Origin: Azolla caroliniana
Taxonomy: Eukaryota > Polypodiophyta
Reading direction: 5' to 3'
Assembly (NCBI GenBank): GCA_043228905.1
Contig: JBHGNT010000017.1
Location: 7,316,001 to 7,380,000 of the forward strand
Length of the DNA: 64,000 nucleotides
Shown here one piece after another: positions 10,697-21,612 of this stretch (position 1 is its first letter; the number at the start of each line of letters is the position of its first letter). The notes beneath the pieces are model-generated. The model was not told the origin of the DNA and did not search any database. It saw only the letters and a list, made by a program, of their open reading frames with translations. A program made the translations under genes and the position numbers.

Positions 10697-10753
10697 TGGT
10701 TTATAATGAATCTCAAAGGTTGTCGGAATTTGAAGATGACAAGCGATGGTTAT
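10694..10753 (+). mobile_element. LINE fragment, left part split by copia A
   Basis: The sequence GATGTGGTTTATAATGAATC through GATGGTTAT matches 17067-17129 in the second LINE copy. The matching sequence resumes at 15919 after copia A, so this is the left side of one interrupted LINE. Confidence 0.75.
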
Positions 10754-11202
10754 TGTAAAAGATATTGTGCGGAAGCTTGTAGACAAACCGGCTCAGCCGG
10801 ATAACCACAGTAAAACAAAATGAAGGTTTAATGGAAGCCGAAGAATACAGATTACACAGGAGAGACAGAAAGAGCAGAATAGCATAAACTTAATTAAATA
10901 ATAATAACACTTTGTACATACAAATGTCCTACATAACACTATTTATACAAGTCCTTAAATGGACTAACAAAAGTACTGACAAGTGCTTCAATGCTCATAC
11001 GAGTGATTGACACTAACCCCAAGGAATATGCCTACATACTAGGCTAGGACCGTAGGCCTCTAGCGGCCTACCGGTTACAATCTGATTTGTCTCTCCAGTC
11101 CGTCTCTTGGTTCTGGGCACCTATCCTGTTCTTCTTTCGGATACCGATCCAGCTTTGATTTATTAAGCCGATCCGGATCTGGTTGACCTTGTCTACTCAA
11201 CA
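10754..11202 (-). repeat. 3' LTR of copia A (449 bp)
   Basis: It pairs with 15464-15913. On the minus strand it is preceded by the purine-rich GAGCTTGAGGGTGAG, the likely polypurine tract (about 11203-11217), and begins TGTTGAG. Confidence 0.95.
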
Positions 11203-11441
11203 CTCACCCTCAAGCTCAACTTGAGGTCGGATCGGGGTGTCCTCCGGCTCCTCCCGGCGTCTTCCCGGCTTGCTAGCGTTGCTCGACCTGTCTGGTTCCG
11301 CTTTCCACGACCCGTCCGATTCCGCACCTCTCGACCTTCTTGGTCGTCTTGTCTGCTCATAAGGCCCATCTTAGCTTTATCGTTGTTGTGGCTTCAGCGC
11401 TTCTTGACCCGTTGGTTCGTCCATGTTGCTGTCGACTTCAG

Positions 11442-11795
11442 CTACCTGCTCGTCCGTTTGGCCTTTAGTTGATTCGGTTTCTCTGAATCGAACTCCTCTT
11501 CTAAATCGGGTGCCTCCAATTCATTCCAACTCTTGTCTAAATTGGCTATCTCCAATTCGTCTTCAACCTCCAGGCCCTTCACCACGTTGAACCATGTCTG
11601 GGTCTTGGCCTTCTCATTCCGGTCGGCTCTGTCCTTCTTGACTCTACCATTGTCACCGCTTGTTCTAACTTGTTCAAATGTGCCAACTTCTTCAGTTGAG
11701 TCGGCTCCTTTTTTCTTCTTGTCTTCCCTTGTTTTAGTTATTTCCTTCTCTCCGTCTCTTTGTTTGGTGTGAGTACTTGTTTTCCCCGTTCTCAC
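11442..11795 (-). pseudogene. Charged post-RNase H extension of copia A
   Basis: This open frame of 117 codons has the core GRVKKDRADRNEKAKTQTW followed by VVKGLEVEDE and LDKSWNELEAPDLEEEFD. It is the same region as 936-1454 in B and 49870-50145 in C. It starts just after RNase H ends, but in A a stop and frame change separate the two, so in this copy it would not be joined to pol. Confidence 0.6.
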
Positions 11796-11799
11796 CGTA

Positions 11800-12430
11800 T
11801 CAAATACCGGTTCTCCCCCTCAAGTGCAGCATATCAGGATGTTGAAGACCAAGCATCTCTGAAAAATGCTGCAACTTGTCAGTTCCAAGTACTTTGGTGA
11901 AGATGTTGGCAACCTGTTGATTTGTCCGAACATACCGGAGTTCGACTTCATAGGTAAGCACCCGCTCACGCACAAATTGGTAATGCACTCCGATGTGCTT
12001 CGTCTGAGCATGGAACACGGGGTTCTTGGCCAGTTGCATGCTATTCATGTTGTCGCAGTAGATCGGTATCAGAGTCGATACTTCGATCCGGAGGTCTTGC
12101 AAGAGCGCCGAAGCCAGATGGCTTCATAGGTGGCAACGGTAGCACCCCGATATTAAGCCTCAGTGCTCGATAGAGCCATGACTGTTGGCTGCTTCTTTCT
12201 GTTCCATGCAACAACCACGCTACCTAGAAAGAACATAAAACCGGATGTGGACTGATGATCCGACACGTCACCGACCCAGGCGACATCCGTATATCCAACT
12301 AGCTTTTCGGTTATATTTTGTCGATATAACAATCCCCAATCCTTAGTACCGCTAACATACCTTAGTATTCGGTGCGTGAAGTAAAGGTGCTCCATGGTCG
12401 GCTTCTGCATAAATTGTCTTATCATCCCGA
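11800..12430 (-). pseudogene. Copia A RNase H remnant
   Basis: Two open pieces remain: 12153-12425 (VGYTDVAWVGDVSDHQSTSG, then ALSSTEA) and 11800-12102 (IYCDNMNSMQLAKNPVFH, TKHIGVHYQFVRE). They are the standard copia RNase H motifs. A frame break lies between them at about 12103-12152. Confidence 0.85.
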
Positions 12431-12599
12431 CTGGATAGTTGATGTCAGGTCAGGTGATGGTCAAATATATAACGCTTTCAACAATTTGTCAGAACCGTTT
12501 CTCATCGTAGGCCAGTTCGGAGCCGGGACAAAGCTTCAGGTTCCGGTCTAGGAGCGTGGACATTGGTCGGCAATCGGTCATGCCGAACTTGTACAACAT

Positions 12600-13090
12600 A
12601 TTTTAGCAGGTAGTGTCATTGAGAGAGCAATATGTCGTCGGGGGTGTGGATCACTTCGATCCCGAGGAAGTAATGAAGGTCCCCTAGTTCCTTCATTTCG
12701 AATGCATTTGATAGCTTGGTCTTCACTCGGCTGATTTTAGTGAGGCCGGGTCTAGTGATGACTAAATCATCCACATATAACACGATACAAACTAGACCTT
12801 CCAGACCTTCCCAGATGAATGGTGAAGAGTCGGACTTGGACGCTGCCAACCCCAGCTTACGCAACCGGTGCGTGATTTTCGAGTTCCAAGCACGAGGAGC
12901 TTGCTTCAGCTGTAAAGCGACTTCTTGAGTCGGCATACTGCAGACTTGTTCATCTGTGACTGAAATCCGAGGGTTGGATCATGTAGACCTATTCTTCAAG
13001 CTCACCTTGAAGAAATGCATTCTTCACGTCCATTCGGTGAAGATGCCACCCCCTTGCCGAAGCAACCGGAGTGAAGGTCTCGTCGTAGTC
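12600..13090 (-). pseudogene. Copia A reverse transcriptase, N-terminal half lost
   Basis: The surviving C-terminal half (12616-12936) has LKQAPRAWNSKITHRLRKLG, the catalytic YVDDLVI and MKELGDLHYFLGIEV. The N-terminal half is removed by the deletion that joins it to the integrase C-terminal region near 13100. Confidence 0.85.
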
Positions 13091-13149
13091 GATTCTGTGG
13101 GATCGGAGTCGGTAGATAGTACCATGATGCCGACTCATCAAATTTGACA

Positions 13150-14236
13150 TCTCGGCTTTTACTCCGAGTGTCTTTTTCCGAGGGTTGTAGCACTTCTACC
13201 CCTTTTGCTCATGTGAGTAGCGGACTAGAATGCACTTCCAAGAATTTGGGTCTAGCTTCCTCCACTTCTCATCCGGTACATGCACATAGGCAATGTTGCC
13301 GAATATCCTCAAGTGTCTTAAGTTCGGCTTCCACCCGAAATACAATTCATGTGCTTAGACCTTCTCCTCGATCTGGTTTTGGATGTAGATAGTTGTCCGG
13401 ACAACATTAGCCAAGTAAAACTTGGGCATGCTTTTCTCCTCTAGAATTTCCCATGCCACCTCCATAATGGACCGATTCTTCTTTTCAGCCACACCGTTTT
13501 GTTCCGGCGTGTATCTACATTTGAATTCCCTCTGAATTCCTTTCTACTGGAGATAACTGTTAAATTAGCCAAAAATGTATTATTTTCTACCATCCAACTG
13601 CAGGCACTTGATCTGTCTCTACGTTTCCCGTTCAACAAGACTTTGTAGGTTCTGGAAACCGTCGAAGACTTCTCTTTTCTTCTCGATGAGATAGATCCAT
13701 GTGTGTCAGTTGTAGTCGTCGATGAAGGAGGCGAAATATCGGCACCCACCAAAACTAACATTGTGTGTCAGTCCCCATACGTCTGAATGTATCAAGTCGA
13801 GCTTGTTACGGCTCCAATTTCTTTTGGTGCGGAACGGAAGCCGATGTTGCTTCCCAAGCTGGCCGACTTCACATATTTCGGCCTTCCGACCACTGAATTT
13901 TGGTAATCCAAAAACAACATGTTTCGATTGCTGGTCTTGAAGCCTCTGATTGTTTACGTGGCCGATCCGCTTATGCCACAAGCCGATATCCGACTCGACT
14001 TTCTGTCCTTTTGCAAACAAAGCATTGCCAACACTATTGGTTTCGAGGATAAACATCCTCCCATCCCGACGCCCTTGCGCAATGATCCAACCCTCTTCCT
14101 CAATGAAGCACCCGAGATGCGTAAACCGCACCTGCATCCCCTTGTTGACGATGTGCCTGACCGACACAAGGTTCTTTGTGATTGTCGGGATGTGAAGCAC
14201 GTTCATAAACTTCCCTTGTTGTCCGACATGACTCAA
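13150..14236 (-). pseudogene. Copia A GAG-pre-integrase and integrase
   Basis: The open frame 13706-14236 (176 codons) contains LWHKRIGHVN, CEVGQLGKQHRLPF, LDLIHSDVWG and ASFIDDYN. The zinc-binding and first catalytic Asp regions are therefore visible, although the first zinc-ligand Cys of the usual CxxC is altered. The rest of the core (13441-13705) is in shifted frames. Confidence 0.85.
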
Positions 14237-14433
14237 GGTGACTTCTCCGACATGCTCATCGGGTGAGGAGTGTCATCTTCATTTTCGACAACTCCCGATT
14301 GATGCGGGTTTTCTAGAAACGAGAACCACTCTTTGTGGCTCGTGATGTGGTTAGATGCTCCGGAGTCAACATACCACACTTCCTCTGATCCGGAAGTGGT
14401 CTTCTTCATCAAGTTCACCTTGTGTTTCATCAC
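14233..14433 (-). pseudogene. Copia A aspartic protease segment
   Basis: It contains VWYVDSGASNHITSHKEWF with the DSGA catalytic core, in the usual copia position between the gag zinc knuckle and GAG-pre-integrase. Confidence 0.85.
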
Positions 14434-14439
14434 AAAGGT

Positions 14440-15300
14440 TGGCCCTTTTCCGGTCTTTCTTGTTTCGGATCCTTCTGATCCGTCGACGAGCTTTGTCGGT
14501 TCCCTTGTCTAGCCTTATCGGATCTGGATTTATCTGAATCGACGTGTTTCTTCCAGCACTCGCTTTCTCTGTGGCCCTTACGGCCACAATACCAACATTT
14601 TGAGTCCGCGTTTCCTTGCCAGTTGGTTGTGGAGGGTTCGGAACGGCTGTCGACACTATCTCTATGCCACCAGTTCTGCTCTTGGCAGCCGCCACGCCAC
14701 TATTGCGTGGCGACTCACCTTTTCCTCCACATCTACGGAGCCGATTCGTCTCCATGTACAACATTCGACAGTCCAATTGAGTGGTCCTTAACCCATTCAT
14801 GTGGTTTTCTTCGACCATGAGCATCGATTGCAGGTCGAAGAAATACAATGGTTTCTCCTAGGTGCAAATTGTCGTCCGGATTGGCCTGTACCGGTGTGCT
14901 AGACCACCAAGGCAGAGCTAGACCATCTTGTGTTCGTCCACCATCACATTGATGGACCTGAGCGCATGGAAAATCTCCTTGATCCTTGTGTAGTTAGTGA
15001 CCGACATGTCCTGTTGTCGAATACTGTTGAGGTCTTGCCGGAGCTGCAACTTCTGATCCGTGGTACTTGCGGCGAAAATCTTTTGGAGATTTTCCCAGGC
15101 CTCCTTAGGTGACTTTGCGTCTCTAATGTAGCCGAGCACTTGGTCGTGCACAGAGGACGTGAGGCAGTACAACACTCTGCTCGCTCCTTTCTCCTATGCC
15201 GGGAAGTCCTTGTGTACCGAATCCGGCGCTGCTACATTTGCTCCTTCCACATAGCTCTAGTATACGTGCCCTAGCAGGTACTGGTGCATTTTATACGACC
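14440..15300 (-). pseudogene. Copia A gag with intact CCHC zinc knuckle
   Basis: The gag core at 14918-15175 reads LGYIRDAKSPKEAWENLQKI and QLRQDLNSIRQQDM (UBN2 type). A zinc knuckle CWYCGRKGHRESEC lies at about 14560-14605 in another frame, with all four ligands kept. Confidence 0.8.
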
Positions 15301-15451
15301 AAGATGCATAGTTGCTCTAGTCGAGCTTTTCTGTAGGAAGCAAGCTCGCCATGCTTCTGTCCATATCTTTCTTCTCTCTTATGTTCTTTACCAGTGACTA
15401 GGGTTTGTCTATTTCGAGCAGTTGTCGGTAGCAGAGGTTGTCAACCCTCGC

Positions 15452-15463
15452 ACTCTAATACCA
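15452..15463 (-). other. Copia A primer binding site
   Basis: The minus strand reads TGGTATTAGAGT immediately after the LTR. It has two differences from the initiator tRNA-Met complement kept in B and C. Confidence 0.85.
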
Positions 15464-15913
15464 TGTAAAAGTTAATATGCGGATGCTTGTAGACAAACCG
15501 GCTCAGCCAGATAACAACAGTAAAACAAAATGAAGGTTTAATGGAAGCTTAAGAATACACAATACATAGGAGAGCCAGAGAGAGCATAATGACATAAAAT
15601 TAATTAAATAATAATAACACTCTGTACATACAAATGTCCTATAGAACACTTTTTATACAAGTCCTTAAAAGGACTGACAGAAGTATTGGCAAGTACTTCA
15701 ATGCTCATACGTGCGACTAACTCTTAATCCAAGGAATATGCCTACGTTCTTGGTTAGGACCGTAGGCCTCTAACGGCCTATCGATTACAATCTGATCCGT
15801 CTCTCCGGTAGGTCTCTTGGTTTGGGATACCTATCTGGTTCTCTGTTCTAGATATTGATCCGACTCTGGCTTATTTAGCCGATCTAGATCTAGTTGAGCT
15901 TTTCCGCTCAACA
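15464..15913 (-). repeat. 5' LTR of copia A (450 bp)
   Basis: It has TG/CA termini and is collinear with 10754-11202. The minus-strand TATA box is degraded (TATAAAAAG near 15645). Confidence 0.95.
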
Positions 15914-15918
15914 ATTAT

Positions 15919-16640
15919 GTATTCCCCCCAAATTATGGATTTATTTGGGAGAAACTACAAGATATACCATTGTTGCAAGGATCTTTGCCATCAAAAATAA
16001 ATGTTGCACATTGGGTGGATTGGTGGTTACAAGATGGTACACGCTTGTTACAGGTCACTAAAAATATATTGTATCATCAGGCAATGGCATCATTATCTTG
16101 GTTATCTCCTTAAGCAAAGAAGTTGTGGAATGTATGTAAGTCGAATGCAAGGTGGTGGAAAATATGACAACATGATTGACATTCCCATCTACCATTTTGT
16201 GCAAAGGTATTCATATGGAGAGTCATGATTGGTGAGCTCCCATTAGGTTCAACCTTAAAGAGACGAGGACTAGGGTCTAACACTTATTTCTTTTACATTG
16301 TTCCATTGGAGGATAGTACACATAGGTTCATTTAATGTCCAATAGTGTGTACCATTTGGAAGAACTTATCAAACATTTGGCAAGACTGTTTTAACCCGTT
16401 AATATTTGAGACCTCAACAATGGATTTTTTCTCAATATGTTCAAAATGGTTCAAATGATGAGATGGAGATATTGTTCCAATTTTTCCGTTATTGGGGACT
16501 ACAACACAATTGGAATATGTATAATGCTTTCATGTTTGATAATAGGTATGGAGTGAAAGCCTATATAAGGAAGTTGAAAGGTATTCTCATGTGAAAATTT
16601 TGGATGTTACAACATGTGGGGATCATTTCCTTAAATGCAT
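15919..16640 (+). mobile_element. LINE fragment, right part with zf-RVT-like tail
   Basis: It continues the LINE split by copia A. Frames read WEKLQDIPLLQGSLPSK, then WWLQDGTRLLQ, then GELPLGSTLKRRGLG and LEDSTHRF followed by CTIWKNLSNIW. The last pieces have the layout of the zinc-binding domain after plant LINE reverse transcriptases, but the cysteines are mostly lost. Many stops. Confidence 0.65.
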
Positions 16641-16839
16641 ATTCAAGTCTTTTAATGGCATTACAAGACATCCCTCTCCCTACATAGACATATGAGAGTT
16701 GTAGGAGACTAAGAAGTGTTGTAACTAAGTAGATTTTACATACAATTAATATAATTGTGTGCTTTTACCAAAAAGAGAGAGACAGAGAGAGACAGAGAGA
16801 CAGAGATGTCAACCAGATCCACCATGGATATTTTATTGA

Positions 16840-17400
16840 GCATGAAGGATTGGTGCACGGGAAAACAAAGATTCAAGCATTGTGATGGTGATTACTCAAT
16901 GGAAGTATTCCTCTAAAGATTCGACATTCTGTATGTGGATAACATTTAGTAAAATTGTGGCAAGATGCATTATCTCTTTTTGAATGGGAACCATCAAGTC
17001 ATGGGAAAGAGAAGTTGAGATGTCAATTCAATCATTTATTTCGATTGGGGATTGTACATTTCAAAGATGTGGTTGATAATGAATGTCAAAGGTTGTCGGA
17101 TTTTGAAGGTGCCAAGCGATGGTTATCTATTCCCCCAAATTATGGATTTACTTGGGAGAAATTACAAGATATACCATTGTTGCAAGGATCTTTGCCATTG
17201 AAAACAAATTTTGCACCTTGGGTGGATTGGCGGTTACAAGATGGTACGCGCGTTACAAGATGGTACGCGCGTTACAAGATGGTACGCGCTTGTTACAGGT
17301 CAGTACAAATATATTGTATCATCATGCGATGACATCATTATCTTGGCTATCTCCTAAAAACACCGAAAAATTTGAAACAGATAAAATATGTTGCATTCCT
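16840..17400 (+). mobile_element. Second LINE fragment, end of reverse transcriptase
   Basis: The frame at 16955-17332 includes MWQDALSLFEWEPSS, VHFKDVVDNECQRLSDFEGA and PPNYGFTWEKLQDIPLL, typical of the region between LINE reverse transcriptase and the zinc-binding tail. A 19-bp unit (TTACAAGATGGTACGCGCG) is repeated three times at 17234-17290 and shifts the frame. It ends near 17340, where similarity to the first copy stops. Confidence 0.6.
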
Positions 17401-18168
17401 TTATTGATAAATACGTGAAATGTCAAGAATTACCATTTTGGAACAAACATTGAAGAATCTATCACGCTTGCGCACATGATTTTTAAAAACATCACCCAAA
17501 AAGGTAGTTAATATTTTTAAGATTAAAAATTTAACCGATATTTTCTCAATTCATACTCAAATTTATCCTAATCTTAGATAAGATGACGGGAATGCATCCA
17601 ACTATAATTGTAATTTATGCTTCATTGTACATAATGTGTAATTCGAATCCAACTTAACAATTTTAGAAATGAAATTTTGTTACTATATTTGTCTCTAAAT
17701 CTTATAAAGATTGGTATGTCAATTTTGTAAATAGGATTTTTTGTTTAATTAGAAAAACTTTCACAAATGAATATCTCACGATATACCACACATGCCCAAA
17801 AACCATTACGAACATTATATCCCAATCATAAATGAACAACATGAATGTATTATCATATGAGCAATGACGTTGACTTAATATTATTGTGTTTACGCGAAAC
17901 TAAATTACGAAAATTAAAGACAACATAAATGTTAGAATAAAGACTAAATCCAATTATATTAATCGAGAAACAATTATAACCAACATTTGTCATACAATCG
18001 ATAATTCAATGGAAATTATACTTAACCACATGCTTTACAAGTCAACCTTTGTAAACATATGATAGACAAATAAAGTTCGAGACACCAATAGGATAGATTA
18101 AAGAAATTATACTCAAACGAAAAAGTTCTTATATTTCAAAAAAGAAAATCAGTTACAAATACAAAGTA
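17401..18168. other. AT-rich DNA without recognised features
   Basis: No long frame, terminal repeat or known domain is visible. It lies downstream of the methyltransferase-like pseudogene. Confidence 0.5.
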
Positions 18169-18480
18169 TTATACAATTGAGTCCATTAGGAAGTCTAGAA
18201 TAGGCTGCTCTCCAAGATGAACTGATAGTTGTGTCGTATCCACTTGTTCCGTCTGGTCAACTGAATCTTGTCTTTGTTCAGACTCTAGTACATCTTCGAG
18301 GTCGACCAGGTTCCCTCCATCTATAGGTTCCATCGGTTCCCTGGAGGTCAGCTGAAACATCTCATTTTCATTTATGTGCTTTGCCCCAACCTCGTAGTCC
18401 TAGTTGGGACAATCCCAGCTACCTTGGATCCTCATTTTAATAAAACTTACTTTGGAGGGATCCTTCTCCAAGGCAACGCA
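18169..18480 (-). pseudogene. Methyltransferase C-terminal exon
   Basis: A possible acceptor ATTATTTAG precedes RNCVALEKDPSKVSFIKMRI. This is the acidic motif II strand expected right after motif I. A TAG at about 18401-18403 interrupts, then the frame continues to an acidic tail ending LMDSIV before TAA. The exact splice join to 18574-18903 could not be fixed. Confidence 0.5.
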
Positions 18481-18573
18481 ATTCCTAAATAATTTGAGAG
18501 CGCATGTAGTTGTTGTTCTTCAATAAACAATCATACATGCAAAAGTAAGAAAACAAAGACGAGAAATTCTAAT

Positions 18574-18903
18574 TTATTTAAAGATAGATTGATCACCAAT
18601 TATGAGAATACCTATTCCAGAGAATAAGTCGCGCACCCAATCATCAGGGTTAGAGAACAAATCAACCAATTGATTAATTAATCGTTGGCGCTTTTGATAT
18701 GGGTTTACTAGACACTTGTCGCCAGAAACATGGCGCAATCTCTTTGCTACTACTGGGCACATGAAATAATTGACGACTTTCCGCTCATTCACATGTGTGC
18801 GAGCCTCCTTCTTAGAAATAGCATCGTAGTACCCCACACACATATGCTCCACAATGCTCACCATTCGATCGCCCGGGGTACGAGTTATGTTCATTTTAAC
18901 CCT
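18574..18903 (-). pseudogene. Methyltransferase exon with SAM-binding motif I
   Basis: After the acceptor near 18904 the frame reads NITRTPGDRMVSIVEHMCVG, later NPYQKRQRLINQLVDLFSNP and DDWVRDLFSGIGI. DLFSGIG is the FxGxG-type SAM-binding motif I. Its position after the DPPY-like motif fits the class of amino-methyltransferases with motif IV first. Confidence 0.6.
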
Positions 18904-18986
18904 ATTTGTAATGGAATGGAAACAAGTCAATATCTATGTAGTAAGTACAATAGAAGCCATATATTAAATATATAGCAACAGAAAGC

Positions 18987-19277
18987 TTACCAATGCATGT
19001 GTTCGGTGGCATGACATCTCGACTTCAGTGCAGTAGTGACCGATAAAGCATGACCCATACTGTGACATATTACTATTCGCCATAATGGAGGTAGGGTCAA
19101 CTCTCCAAAGTCTTTCACCATCTTTTCTATTTGCGGATATTTATATGGTAAATCGTCGTATGTGGACCCTGTTATTCGAAACCCATATGCTATGTCCGTG
19201 ATGAGCAATGTATAATGCCTCTTGGGTAATATGTCAAGCAGATTACCCACATCACTATTATATGCACTATAATACAA
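18987..19277 (-). pseudogene. Methyltransferase exon with DPPY-like motif
   Basis: The frame reads LPKRHYTLLITDIAYGF, then STYDDLPYKYPQIEKMV and PPLWRIVICHSMGHALSV. ITDIAYGF sits where N6-adenine or N4-cytosine methyltransferases carry (D/N)PPY; the first Pro is Ile and the second Ala. The exon ends at a good GTAAGC donor (TTG|GTAAGC), and joining to the next exon keeps the frame (Trp-Val). Confidence 0.6.
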
Positions 19278-20056
19278 TTGTCTTCATTACTGTCACCCAT
19301 TTTTTTGAGTGAGGTGGTTTCTGCAATTATAAGAATTATAAGAAAATGCGTATTATCTTAATATCAACTATAGAAGATCTAAACACACTTGCCCATTCTC
19401 TAAATACGATGAAAAATTCTTTAACGGCCTGATACAATGATGTTTTTGGGCACGAATGCTCCACTTCATCCCACGTAGGCAGGGACAACTTTTTCATCAT
19501 CAGCTTTTGTATCTTCATATAAACCTTATAGCTAAAAAACATTACACATTAAGTTTAGAATAAAAAGCAAATTAACAAAGCAATCCAATGAAAAACAATC
19601 ATCACATAGAATACTCACTTTTGAAACTCTATGACCATGGCATCTAAGTTGAACTCCTTGGTGGCCACTCTTGATAAAACAGATATTAATAATCTGTCAT
19701 CCTTTATCCCTTGCAATGACCGCCAAGGAAGCAGCTTCATGTCCTCGCGACTTATTCTTTATCTCCACTTGAGGGTCCAACTTAGCCTTCTTCGATCGTT
19801 GGCCCTTTATCTCTTTTTGCTCCCACATACTTAAAATTCGATCTTGGAGGTCCCACACCTCCCCTATTCTAAAAGCAAGTTGAAACCATGAGTCATACTT
19901 CCTCATGCCTTTAGACTTTGTGCTTTCATCTACTGTTATCCTCACTTCAAACAAACATTGTCGTCGCAATCTAGGATGCAGCCTAGGACCAAATTTTTGC
20001 AAAGGATCAAGGTACTCATGATGAAAGAACTTGATGCGCTCTATACATGACATCTT

Positions 20057-20488
20057 CTATCTATAGTCATTATCATTATTGTGGTCCCAAGCTAGCAACT
20101 TGGCTTCGTCATGTGTAAGCCCAACATACACTTTACATTCTATATATTTGAAGAACGGGGTAAGAGGATACTCCTTGGCAAGTTGATATCGGGCAACATC
20201 AGAGTGGGATCCTCCAATCACGTAGTATGTGTAATCATCAGCCGAACTATACTTGAAGTCAACTACAATTGGGCACTGATCTAGATCTACCATTATGAAG
20301 AATGACAATACAATAGCATGTGGATTTATCTTCATTTTGCTTTTCAAATTCTGCACATGCATTGAATGTGGCACTCTTATCTCTAGAGCCCATCGTCCTA
20401 TTTCCGAATCAATTGGTGGCATCTGAATACAATATTTCTCAAATCTGATTTTGCTTTGAGGTGAGGATTCCCAAGGCAATCTGGCCAC
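20057..20488 (-). pseudogene. ParB/Srx-like domain of the methyltransferase-linked gene
   Basis: This frame of 143 codons ends YYVIGGSHSDVARYQLAKEY, then YIECKVYVGLTHDEAKLLAW and DHNNDND. The order (hydrophobic strand, GG-x-H loop, Cys-x-Val-Tyr strand, acidic helix, HN) is that of ParB/Srx N-terminal domains. The usual Arg after the loop His is Ser here, which either marks a divergent branch or rules out catalysis. The domain call rests on pattern only. Confidence 0.45.
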
Positions 20489-21366
20489 TTGGAGGAATTA
20501 CTTCGAGTTGTGTATCTTCGTCCTCATCTTCAACGAACTCGAGTACTTTGGGCTCGCCCTCCTCAGCATGTTGCTAGTTCATGTACTTCTTGTGTTCTGC
20601 TTTTCCATTTTTGGTAGACTTCGGTGGCGTGCATGCTTGCACGACCATGAGTTCTCCTTTGATATACGGGTGCAAAGCAACAATCAAATTGTTTTTTGTT
20701 TGTACATCTTTCTTTAAGGCTTTGGGGTGGCAGGAGTCGGTTATAAAATTGCCTTCATCAACCCAAACTCTTCGCATCTCCACTGAGCTATCAATATCTA
20801 AAAGCAGGTTTGATGAGTCATTGTCCTAATATTCAACGTTCTTTATTTGCCCGTAGTTGAAGGTCTTTCCCACTTGAAGGTTTCCTTCACCTTCGGATTT
20901 TGCAAGTATGAGGAGCAAATCCCCTTCTTCCTCGGAATAGATCAACATCCATTCCACATGGGGGTATGTCTTGAGGCAAGGCCCCCTTGTCTTTCTGGCT
21001 AAAGTCTTCATAGTATTTACGCCCGAAGACTTGGAGATCCCATCACCTGTAGACTCAATCAGAGTTTTCCAAGATACTTGCTTATGCATGTGGTCGATAG
21101 GTTTTTTGGTTGGGGAAGGAATCTTCAATTTGAAAGATGGCACCTTCTAACGCGGTTCACTGAAAACAACAAGTAAAAACACAATGATATAAAAATATTC
21201 TTAAAAATAAACACTTTAAACTTTAAAACAAAGGTAAAGTTCATCAAAATTAGTAGAAAAACACTCAAATTTAAATTTAAACTTGTATCAAAAACACTTA
21301 AAAAATCGGTAATAAAATAGCAAAAAAGTTATTATTTCTAGTATATCAATCCTAAAACTTTCCTCC

Positions 21367-21612
21367 TTCAACGAGAACTTGAGTTCCCGTTGAAAGCAAC
21401 ACTCATTCAACATGAACTCAATGCACTGCATTGAGTTCTCGTTGAACGTCACTCTCTTTCAACCAGAACTCGATGTAGTGCATCGAGTTCTCATTGAATA
21501 ACTATTGCTTTCAACGGGAACTCGATGCAGTGCATCAACACTACATCCAGTTCTCATGGAAAACCACCCTCTTTCAATGAGAACTCGATGCATTGCATCG
21601 AGTTCTCGGTGC
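21367..21612. repeat. Palindromic minisatellite, five hairpin units
   Basis: Five near-perfect palindromes lie at 21367-21394, 21406-21446, 21458-21498, 21510-21561 and 21573-21612. The consensus arm is TTCAACGAGAACTCGATGCA and its reverse complement follows. The first unit lacks the centre and the fourth has an inserted centre. They lie between the ParB/methyltransferase pseudogene (minus) and the next pseudogene (plus). Confidence 0.9.

Larger units (their letters stand above)
10754..15913 (-). mobile_element. Ty1/copia LTR retrotransposon A, full length
   Basis: The two LTRs are 10754-11202 and 15464-15913, with TG/CA termini. Flanks are GTTAT (10749-10753) and ATTAT (15914-15918), one mismatch. 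The element interrupts a LINE whose intact equivalent is at about 17065-17300. Internal order on the minus strand is PBS, gag, protease, integrase, reverse transcriptase, RNase H, charged extension, PPT. About 780 bp between integrase and reverse transcriptase is deleted relative to B near 13100, so it cannot be autonomous. Confidence 0.95.
18169..21146 (-). pseudogene. Decayed multi-exon gene: ParB-like plus amino-methyltransferase
   Basis: Read on the minus strand, the coding pieces are: N-terminal region 21143-20480 (in-frame TAGs at 20826-20828 and 20574-20576); ParB-like region 20488-20057; continuation 20056-19622 after one TAG, with a frame change; then three or more exons to 18169. 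Several junctions look like real splice sites: donor GTGAGT near 19621, acceptor TTTTTTAG near 19537, donor GTAAGC near 18988, acceptor near 18904. The C-terminal half has the amino-methyltransferase motifs in DPPY-first order. No close relative is named here. The ParB-methyltransferase pairing is known from phage and plasmid proteins; its presence in plant nuclear DNA could reflect old transfer or a mobile element. Several stops and at least two frame breaks argue that this copy is dead. Confidence 0.6.

Noticed and set aside
21367-21612. CRISPR array
   Set aside because: Units are palindromic and of unequal length with no constant spacers, and the context is a eukaryotic genome.
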